Assembly: GCA_021307315.1 (NCBI GenBank)
Contig: JAJSPD010000104.1
Coordinates: forward strand, 1 to 64,000
Length of the DNA stretch: 64,000 nucleotides
Origin: Bisporella sp. PMI_857
Taxonomy: Eukaryota > Ascomycota > Leotiomycetes > Helotiales > Helotiaceae
Reading direction: 5' to 3'
This document shows, in pieces, positions 55,647 through 64,000 of this stretch. Position numbers and translations under genes: made by a program. Positions within the stretch are counted from its first letter, which is position 1. Every line of letters starts with the position of its first letter. The notes beneath the pieces are model-generated. The model ran no database searches, had not been told where the DNA came from, and worked only from the letters and a program-made list of their open reading frames with translations.

Positions 55647-57389
55647 ATGTGCGAACCTTGCCTTGGAAAATTCGAATATGAGCCCCTCGACGATGATTCA
55701 GGTGCATTCCGTCTTCTTGTCCTTGCCCCAGGAACCTGGGACACACCGCTCGACTGTACCTTAATCGAAGACTCCCGCGAGGCCAACACTTTTCCCTACG
55801 AAGCCTTATCATACACATGGGGTGATTCAAGTGCGTCGCACAGCATCACACTCAATAATGGCTTATTCCTCGTTACGACGAACCTATACCTTGCTCTACG
55901 AAACCTTCGACAGGCAGACGTGGAAAGGATTTTGTGGGTTGATGCGATATGCATAAATCAAGCATGCCCGCTTGAAAAGACACAACAGGTCTCCCAGATG
56001 CGCAATATATACGAGGCTGCCGAAAAGGTGTTGGTATGGCTCGGAGACGGTTGTGTTGAAACTCACCGTGCTATCTCTTGGATGTCTAGCCATTTTGAGG
56101 GGGATGAACAGGGCTTGGAACACTTGACGAAGGCTGCAAGGACTATTATGGACGGCTGTCCTGAATCTGCTATCGATTTTGGCGATGATGGATTGGATAG
56201 TGGAGAAGAAAGAACCCAAGATCGTCGGCTCCAACTGCTCAAAGGCTTCAATAATCTTCTCAGCCGACCATGGTGGTCGCGGGTCTGGGTCATCCAAGAG
56301 GTTTTCGTTAACTCGGACATAATAATCATGTGCGGGCGTTCCGAAGTGTCGTGGACCACCTTCATGGCTTTTGTGCAGGGAATCTATAACAGCAAGCTTC
56401 TCTTACGAGCATCTCTGGATGAAAGCACCAAGTATCGTCGATCAATTGATAGAGCCTTTTCACGACAGCAATTTGCCTGCCATACCGCGCAGAAGATGGG
56501 CGATCTATTGCTTCGGCATCGCGGTCTTAATGCCTCGGACCCTAGGGACAATACATATGCATTACTTGGTCTTGCTTCAGACATGTCAACTAGCAAATTC
56601 TTGCCTGACTACTCGAAGTCGACAAATGAAGTCTACAAACACCTCACAAGAGAGATCGTGAAACGGCACAATAACCTCACGATCATCTGTGCCAGCCAAC
56701 CATCTGCAACATCACGGAGCAGCCTGCCATCCTGGACGCCGGACTGGAGCTCCCCATGGATGTATTTCTGCTTAGCTCGAGCACCATACAACGCTTGCAG
56801 CAGTTCAACTGCCGATGTAACATTCTCTAAAGACCTTTCCAGGATGAGAGCCACAGGGCGGAACTTAGCCACCATCGAGAGTGTAAGCGCTACATACGAG
56901 TCTTCAGGGCCGACTTTAATTAATTGGCTCAAACGTGTTCACAGCTGGCGCACTTTAATTGGGGACTGGGACGCCGACTCACGTCCATTTGCATTCGATA
57001 ATTTCCGCCAGATCTACTCGCGGCACATCATGGGTTGTGAGCCGGCATACCCGGTAAATCTATCTGCCAAGACGCCGAAACGGGCGAAGAAGAGCTCGAA
57101 GAAAGACGTTATGAAGTTTGAAACACATATGAATAGTATATGTTGGAACCGAAAACTTGCTACATTGAAATGGTATGGATTGCCGCTAGAAGGACTAGTT
57201 CCAGCCAATGCAGTAGCAGGAGATAATATTATTGTGCTTCATGGATGTAGGGTGCCTGTTGTTCTAAGAAGAAGTGGAGCGGAGGATTGGAATTTTGTGG
57301 GAGATGCCTATCTTGCTGGATATATGCATGGGCAGGCTTTCAATGGATATCTGTCAACTACTAGCGTAGAAGTGTTTTCAATTCGGTAA
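55647..57389 (+). CDS. HET-domain (heterokaryon incompatibility) protein
   Basis: Single exon, 580 residues from MCEPCLGKFEYEPL; upstream in-frame sequence has no ATG. HET blocks: YEALSYTWGDSSASHSI (about residue 51), RILWVDAICINQACPLEKTQ with IYEAAEKVLVWLGDG (about 93-130), and RVWVIQEVFVNSDIIIMCG (about 210-228). The C-terminal half has the usual LPSWTPDWSSPW and VPVVLRRSGAEDWNFVGDAY block. The role is presumed to be in incompatibility-type cell death. Independent of the HET gene at 48811: identity is limited to family motifs. A 22-base A tract starts 22 bases after the stop codon. Confidence 0.92.
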   Translation: MCEPCLGKFEYEPLDDDSGAFRLLVLAPGTWDTPLDCTLIEDSREANTFPYEALSYTWGDSSASHSITLNNGLFLVTTNLYLALRNLRQADVERILWVDAICINQACPLEKTQQVSQMRNIYEAAEKVLVWLGDGCVETHRAISWMSSHFEGDEQGLEHLTKAARTIMDGCPESAIDFGDDGLDSGEERTQDRRLQLLKGFNNLLSRPWWSRVWVIQEVFVNSDIIIMCGRSEVSWTTFMAFVQGIYNSKLLLRASLDESTKYRRSIDRAFSRQQFACHTAQKMGDLLLRHRGLNASDPRDNTYALLGLASDMSTSKFLPDYSKSTNEVYKHLTREIVKRHNNLTIICASQPSATSRSSLPSWTPDWSSPWMYFCLARAPYNACSSSTADVTFSKDLSRMRATGRNLATIESVSATYESSGPTLINWLKRVHSWRTLIGDWDADSRPFAFDNFRQIYSRHIMGCEPAYPVNLSAKTPKRAKKSSKKDVMKFETHMNSICWNRKLATLKWYGLPLEGLVPANAVAGDNIIVLHGCRVPVVLRRSGAEDWNFVGDAYLAGYMHGQAFNGYLSTTSVEVFSIR

Positions 57390-59181
57390 AGAACGATAGA
57401 GGAATATATTAAAAAAAAAAAAAAAAAAAAAAGGAAGCTATCTATTATTCGGGCTATAGTTCTGGACTTTCTGAGTGGTCCCAATTCAGCTAGTCTCGAA
57501 CTTATTCGCCCAGAACTACTAGTAATAAACGATGTTGAAAATCTGCTATCGAAGGAGGCATCCACTTTAATATCGCTAGGAACTTCTTTGGGCTTGTTGA
57601 GTATCTTGTTAAAACTTTACAAATGAATACAAGAGAACTTTAGGTAAGACTAAGTGTAATAAGCTAAGAAGCCGGAGGGCAGCATCACTTGATAAGGGGC
57701 TCAGGGGGCTGGTGGGCCGAGGGTGATTAGCGCCTGAGAAAGAGCGACAAGCTTTCTAACTGCATAGAAAACGTAAAGGAGAAAACTGGTTCACAATACC
57801 CCGATACACAAACCAATTTTTCCTTTGTAAAGGAATAAGACACTAGGGGGGGTCAATTTAGCACATACAGGATGATAAGAGGGCAGCTAGCTATTCATAA
57901 TTGTACTAGCGATAGTAGAAGCTTCCCGGTATAAGGCTCAAACACAATTTATATTAAGTTTAAAGACAGACATTAATTCGTTGGCGACTGCACTTTATTG
58001 AACTATCTTAGGTTTATTTTAGCTTTCTTTAAAATTTAAAACTGTATCGACGCTGGATATTTTTCTTTTCAACGTTGCTGTAAATCAGCTCAAGGCGTAT
58101 TTTAATAAGTTAGCTCGGCAAGCTCGCGAAAACATTTAGGCAACTTACATATAGCAACACGAGATTAGATAGTCGGGTTACCACACGCTGCTAGCGTGCT
58201 TCTATCACAGCACGCGCTGTGCATCTACAGATACAGTGGACAACGGTAGTATTGTGCAAGAATCTAAATCTAAAGCTGAAAAAATAGAGAGCCCGAGGCT
58301 ATATATATATGATGAGCTCCCCGAAAAGGCCTAGCGCGTGCAAGCGTGCCAAGCATAACTGGCACGCTTATTCAGAGCTTCACATGCCCAATGGCCAACT
58401 CGTCATATTGCTATCATGACAACTGCCTATCGCACCGAGTTATCTAGAGTTTTTTTTTTAGCGCCGGCAAATCCCATCCCCAGAACTCCGTCTAAGCTTC
58501 ACCATTCGCAGCAAGGTTAATTGTGGCTGTAGCGAGGAATCTCACTATATCTACTTGTATGCCCCAAGGATACCGGCTAAGCTCAGACTTGAATCCTAGC
58601 ACCCCCTCAACTTGATCCCATCTGTTTTTAATCTGACTACATGTTCTTAATCAGGCTGCGACACATTCTTTCATTGGCGATATTCTTTTAATGCCTAAAA
58701 GATTTTTTATATTCGAGTGAGTTGGGACGGCGTCTCACTACGCTGTGGCGGACTCAGTGGGTGCCCACCTTGGGTTGGTGGGTACTCAACCTAGTGGGCT
58801 GGGTTGACCCAGCTCTATAACCCAGTGGGTTGCCAAGACTAGTTAGAGTTCAATATGTGGAGAGTCTGGCTTTTTAAGCTCATTTAAACTACTGATTATG
58901 GCGAGAATGGGTTATTCCCTACGATTGTGGCCCCACTGGGTTGTCCAAAGGTCCAAAACCTACCCAACCCAGGCCCATTCTGTCTCACCGCCCTAGAAGG
59001 TTTAAGGTCACTTAGGTTATCTTCTGTTAGCGGCTGTCGGTTGGGTTAATGCATAGATTTAAATTCAGTTGAAGGTGAGTCCCGTGAGCCCTCGTTTACT
59101 TCATTGTTACTGGTTTTATATTTATTTTGGTTGGTGTCCATCCCTACACAGCTAGGCTTCTAATGACTTGAATATCTAGCC
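57390..59181. other. Intergenic with repeat fragments
   Basis: About 1.8 kb. Contains an A22 tract (57411-57432), a perfect 10 bp stem hairpin (58342-58369) and a TGGGTT-rich segment (about 58720-58995). No protein gene recognised. Confidence 0.45.
58720..58995. repeat. TGGGTT-rich segment, possible non-autonomous hAT element
   Basis: Many copies of TGGGTT or its complement in both orientations (CTGGGTTGACCCAG, AGTGGGTTGCC, ACTGGGTTGTCC, TACCCAACCCAGGCCC). The right end reads TCTCACCGCCCTA, that is TAGGGCGGTGAGA inward, like hAT ends (CAGGGCGGTGAGA). The left end is less clear (GTTGGGACGGCG). Dense subterminal repeats of this kind are typical of fungal hAT elements. Boundaries uncertain. Confidence 0.4.
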
Positions 59182-61432
59182 ATGCTTTGTGATAAGTGCT
59201 CAGAAATCCATTTCAGACGGCTTCGGGAATGCGATATTCCACTAGATGAGCTCCCGGAAAAGTTCAGGTACAACTCCCAGTATCAGGGAGAAAGCGTGTA
59301 TTATTTTCACCATAAAGATAAATTCGCTCTTGAAGCCTCCGCGGACAGGGGCTGTCATTTCTGTGGAATGATATGGGGCAATCTATTTGGTTCGTTTACG
59401 GGCCACGTTGAGTACATTCCAGAATCTTTTGCAGATAAAAAAGTTTTTATTCGTCGGTCTTGGCGTCAAGCTTGGTTAGTAAAAGAAGGCGCCGACGCAC
59501 TCGAATGCACCGAGTGGCTAGTCGTCTGCTGTGAGGGCCGCAAAACATACAGCAGCTTCCATTTAAATTTACAGCGTAAGTACAGCCAAAAGAGAGAGAG
59601 AGAGTCATACACCCTAACAGGAAACAGAGCACATCCGAAGCTTTCTCTCCGCATTGACGCTTTGTTGCGATCCGAACGATCCAAGCTCCTTTAGGAACAG
59701 CATAATACCATTCTCTAGTATTGGAGGTATCAGTGATAGTTATGCTGCTAATACCAGCGAAGTTGAGCTCATGCGATGCTTTTCAATATACTCTCCTTGG
59801 TTAGATGCACGCACAAACTCTCCAGCAAACCTAATACTGGCAAAAATTTGGCTATCAAATTGCCTCCGCGATCATGAAGAGTGCTCTAGTATTTTGCTAC
59901 GTTCTATCCTTCCGCGGCGAGTTATCGATGTTTCAGATCCGGAGGCGCCATTTCTCTGCATCCCAAATGGCCAGTACGAGAGATACATGACTTTGAGCTA
60001 CAAGTGGGGAGATAGTGCAAAGTACATGACTACAACCGGAAATGAAAACCGCCATTATCAAGCAATATCATTGAAACTCCTACCCTGGACTTTTAGGGAG
60101 GCCATCTACATCACGCACTGGTTAGGAATTCGCTTCCTTTGGATTGATGCTCTCTGCATAATTCAGGATTCGATCGAAGACGTTCAGCAAGAAATTGCGG
60201 TAATGGATGAGATTTATAGGAATTCGACCCTAACTATTTTTGCCGCGGGAGGAGATAATGCAAACTCAGGGCTCTCTGTAGATCGTAACCCTTTTTGGAA
60301 CAAGCCCTGCGAATTATTCTTGAGAACTACTGCATCTGGTCACTACACCGAAGGTCATGTCACAGTTACGCTCGATCATTTTCAACCAGAAACTCTCCCA
60401 CTTTCTGAGCGTGGATGGGTTTTACAAGAAGAAATTCTCTCAAGAAGAGGACTGATCTTTAGCAATACACAACTATCATGGCGATGTTTATGTGCGACCG
60501 CATCTGAGAGAGATCCGCAATTTTTTTCATGGCAGCAAAAGTCACAATCAGGGAACCGGTCAATACAAGAACGATATCCTCGGGGCACCGATGACTTTAA
60601 CCGGCTGCGATTCTGGCTTCTGAAGAAAAATGCTATGCCAGAGCGTGACGGATTCCCTGGGAAACGTACCAATCAATTCGACGAGTAGTACAATATGGTC
60701 TCTAAATATAGCCTTCGGGCTCTGACGAAACCTTATGACGTGCTGTTCGCAATATCTGGGTTGGCGGCTGCTATGGCCAAGTTGCATAAATGCTCTTACC
60801 TATGCGGCTTGTGGAAAGAGGATCTGCAGATCGGGATTGCTTGGTACATCAAAAAGAACGACACGCCAAGACTTACTCCCACCCAACCTCAGGACCCCAG
60901 AATCCCCACTTGGCCATGGGTGTCTCAATGGGGAAAGCACATTGGCTTCCGTGACTGGGAAACAAATGCAACTCTCGAGGTTTCTAAAGGGTTGTCATTT
61001 ATATCAGCGCGCAACTTGTATCCCACTGATGTACCGAAGCTCTTTACGAGGATGAACAATATAGGTCTCACTGTTTCTGGCCCAGTCAGAAGGGCGCTTG
61101 TGGAAATGAAGAATAGACGCTACTTTTATAGAGTTGATGAAAAAGCCCGATGGGTCGCGTTGGTTAAAGATCCAAAGACCGACAAAGAGCTTGGACAGAT
61201 TGCACTTGACAATGATCCAGCGATCACGCCAGTGGATGAAATATTTTGCTTGCTCTGTACTGTACGGTGAAAGTACCATGAATGGCAATTAACTTGTCTA
61301 GCATTGGTGCCGATGGAGAAGGAGAGAGAGTATCGCCGCGTCGGACTGGCCTTTTTGAGAAATGAGGACTGGTTTGGGCCGTTAGTGCTTCGTGATCCGA
61401 ACCAGTTTCTCATGACAGTCACAATGTATTAG
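59182..61432 (+). pseudogene. HET-domain protein gene with in-frame stop codons
   Basis: Exon 59182-59575, a 52 bp intron (59576-59627), then a frame running to 61432. An N-terminal Cys pair (MLCDKCSEIHF, GCHFCGMIW) is typical of one HET subgroup. HET blocks: YMTLSYKWGDSAK, FLWIDALCIIQDSIEDVQQE with the following IYRNSTLTIFAAGG, and SERGWVLQEEILSRR. The frame is interrupted by TAG at 60686 and TGA at 61268, while HET-like sequence continues in the same frame on both sides (KYSLRALTKPYDVLFAISGL after the first, EWQLTCLALVPMEKEREYRR after the second). Each stop is one transition from a Trp codon. The second might be removed by a 45 bp intron, the first not by any I can find. Truncated after TAG, the product would still keep the HET domain. 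Confidence 0.7.
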
Positions 61433-64000
61433 CTCTAGATATACGGTACCTCGACTACCTTAGTGTAACAGCTTATCTATCAGCGCGAAAGTCTCGCCTG
61501 CGAGAGTGAGCGCACCCGCTCCTAGAACCTGCACGATGGAATGCAGAAATCGGTGCCGCTACTGTAAAGTAGTCTTGTAAATTTGAGTTTATGCAGAAAT
61601 GTGGCTAAGCTTAAAATCGATCAGAGTTTCGGATGGAAGCCGCTTTTGCTATCGACTGTACATTATACGGTATAGATTGATGGAACTAGAACCAATTTTA
61701 CTGTAAGGTTAATCCTGTTATATCCCCTAAGATAGAAGTAGTGACTTAGTAAAATACATGGTGTAACAAACACGCACGGTGTCACTCACATTTTTTTAAG
61801 GAGAAAGAGGACGAAGCCGACTTTGCAAGGGGCTGTATAATACATTTCAAGGAGCCAGAATCTGCTCTTAGTCAGCTGGAAGGGTTAGCAAAGATGTTGG
61901 CACGAGCTAGGACTTATATCTCTTATGTGAGCAGAGAAGCTAGCACAGCGATGTTCACCAATATCTACTAATTCTCAGACGGTAATTTATATTGTGACAC
62001 CCTAGAGTTGGGGAAAGAGGCTAATGCACATCACCTAGCCACAATAGTACTAATACGTCTAGAATATGGGGCAAATAAAAAATTATTGAGTGTTCCGACC
62101 TAAAGCCGATTTCGAATTCTACTGTAATGAAGTTTTTACTGGGTTTTGGAACTTGCAAAGGCTTTTATGAATTCTTTTATAGAAAAAGCAAAATTAGAAA
62201 GCTATATGTTGCCTTTCGTAAAATCGTAGTATGTTGCTTTTCTTCTAGATTTATAGACAGTAAGCGGCCGATTGTAAATTTGTGAAAAGCCCCATTTGAC
62301 TATTGTTCCTTCATTAAATCAATAAACCAAAAGTTAACACTGTTTGTTTATACTTTTACTTATTTGCCAAAAAAACAAATTCTGACTTTTTAACAATGCT
62401 TTAGTTGGCAAAATAAAGCTTGAAACTAGTAATTGTAAATTACTAGTAGTTGAGCTTTTTTTTAATAAATGAAATCTTGTTTTTAAAAGTTTTTGTGCAA
62501 GCTGAAATCGACGCTATAAAAAATAAAAAACTGTTTTACAACTCGACCGCAATATATGTCTTATTCGCAAACAACGATTTTTTGTTAACAATAATAAAAA
62601 CAAAAAAGCTATTCTCCAAAGCGGCTGAAAAACAATAAGTTTTTTTCGTATACCGATAAACACTTTATTATAATACTAACGAAAGTATTCCCAAGTTTTT
62701 TACTTTTCGTAAAAACACCAGCAGTTCGAGTACTTTTCACTAACAACGCAAGTAAACTAAGCAACAAGCTATAAAATAAATAAAACTGCTTTTCCCCCTC
62801 CTTTTAAAAAGAAAAAATGTTTCTTTTTCTGAACCCAAAATACATACATTCTTAGCTCCCGACTTTAGTCAGAATTCCACAGCTTACACTTATTCTAAAC
62901 CTTCAACACGCACATCCCAAGCACAGAATTATTACGCGCAGCGCACAAAAGAAATCTATTTCGATCAAACCATGACAATGGCGTCCCAGCCAGACCAGCG
63001 CGCGGCAAAGACGGAAAAACGCCGACAAAAAAGAAGAAAGGAGCGGCGTGGTAAAATCCCAGAAATAAGGTGCCGTTGTGTTAATCCCGATCGCGAGCAC
63101 AAGCGAGGGGTGAAGGAGAGACATGCGGCTTTGAACATAGGCCACTCAGGATCTGCTGGCGTGACAAGGTCGAGAGGGTGGTGGTGAGTATGAGGAGGGG
63201 AGGCAGGTAGGGAGATTGTATTATAGTGTGTTTGGTTTTTCTTCTTGCTGGGGAAATATCATCAAAAGATCAAAAGAATAAAAGAGCCTAAAAAAGAACA
63301 ATATAGCGAGGAGCGATTGCGGCTTCTGTATTTCCACACTCTATTCAATTTTTATTTAGCTGTTGCCCAAATGCCTAGGTTTGTGCTAAAACAGTTTCGG
63401 TTAACTATTCTTTGTCACCCGCTTTGGGGAAGCAGCGTCGCGGCCATCACATCACACCTGAGGCACTAGGTGAAATAAGTTGGTAAATGGGAGCTGGAGC
63501 GATAGAGTCACTAGCGAATCGGCTTCCCCCCCAACCACTTCTTGAAATTAAATTAAGCCACATTTCTGTTGTGTAACATGTATGGCCAAGTTTTAGAACC
63601 AGAGTGGTTCCGATACAGATGGGTGTATTCCACTCATCATGAGGATTCGGACCGTCGCTATATTTAGAATAGACGCCACAGTGTCGAATGGCTTGCCAGG
63701 TTTACCAGATCACTTAGTTCTGCTATGAGTCCACCTGCAGTGAGGCTAACTGTCTGCACTGCGAGGTTTATCTGCCTCGTCGAGGCTGAGCAAAAGCTAA
63801 AAGGGAAGACTGACGTTATCTCGCCGCACAGTATACTTTAATACCGCATCTACGAGAGGGAAACCTGACTCATATATATACTGTTCCGTTGATCATAGTT
63901 ATTTTCATGTCCAAATATCTTGAAATGTTCTTAATGTTATGTCAGTAGGCAAAATTACTGCGGCGCTTGCGTCCGCTACGAACGAAGTGACTCTTGCAGC
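61433..64000. other. Intergenic / AT-rich repeat relic
   Basis: About 2.6 kb. From about 62100 to 62820 the sequence is strongly AT-rich with stops in most frames, like the mutated transposon at 1855-4190, but without terminal repeats that I can see. A Lys/Arg-rich 71-codon frame at 62972-63187 has no supporting features. Nothing recognised in the last 800 bases. Confidence 0.45.

Noticed and set aside
62972..63187. Small Lys/Arg-rich protein
   Set aside because: Composition alone is not evidence; no continuation, no domain, next to AT-rich repeat sequence.
1..64000. CRISPR arrays, bacterial operons or phage genes
   Set aside because: Gene structure is clearly eukaryotic, with spliceosomal introns throughout; no regularly spaced repeats seen.

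Overview
The window is nuclear DNA of a filamentous ascomycete (Pezizomycotina). Genes carry short introns of 44-122 bp with GTRNGY-type donors and CTNAC/CTGAC branch points. HET-domain genes are abundant, and some repeats are AT-rich and CpA-depleted, as repeat-induced point mutation (RIP) leaves them. A Leotiomycete-like fungus is my best guess, but nothing here fixes the genus.

Layout. 1-1404: 3' part of squalene synthase (ERG9). 1855-4190: an inactivated Tc1/mariner-superfamily element with terminal inverted repeats and TA target duplications. 4752-14945: an accessory locus holding (i) a fungal gasdermin-like protein (RCD-1/HET-Q1 type), (ii) upstream on the same strand, a DUF7580-like + subtilisin (S8) protease of HET-Q2 type that carries two one-base frame breaks, and (iii) head-to-head with the protease, a 1587-residue fusion of C2H2 fingers, a trypsin-like domain and a beta-lactamase-like domain. 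16749-24741: housekeeping genes (VTC4 polyphosphate polymerase, DPH4, M1 aminopeptidase). 25451-27389: an adenylation-only NRPS-like enzyme. 27390-31521: a 4.1 kb stretch without a convincing protein gene, with one tRNA-like sequence. 31522-41653: a conserved zinc-knuckle protein of unknown role, a CorA/MNR2 magnesium transporter, a tRNA-like Pol III unit, an amidohydrolase, and an unusual glycine-zipper plus Cys/His-repeat protein. 42683-61432: a second accessory region with a divergent pair (Hsp70-like ATPase and coiled-coil protein), two intact HET-domain genes, one damaged HET-domain gene and an SRPK-like kinase, separated by AT-rich, MITE-like and hAT-like repeats. 61433-64000: AT-rich repeat relic and no clear gene.

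How the parts relate. The most interesting unit is the gasdermin/protease pair. In Podospora (HET-Q1/HET-Q2) such a pair carries out regulated cell death in allorecognition: the protease removes the gasdermin C-terminal tail and frees a pore-forming fragment. Here the gasdermin reading frame is intact, the protease appears broken (or mis-assembled in two homopolymer runs), and a third, multi-domain gene shares the protease promoter region. Together with the HET and Hsp70-like genes, the window looks like a non-self-recognition/immunity-rich segment set among conserved metabolic genes.

Limits. All exon boundaries are my own splice-site readings and no homology search was possible. Family calls rest on motifs and domain order.
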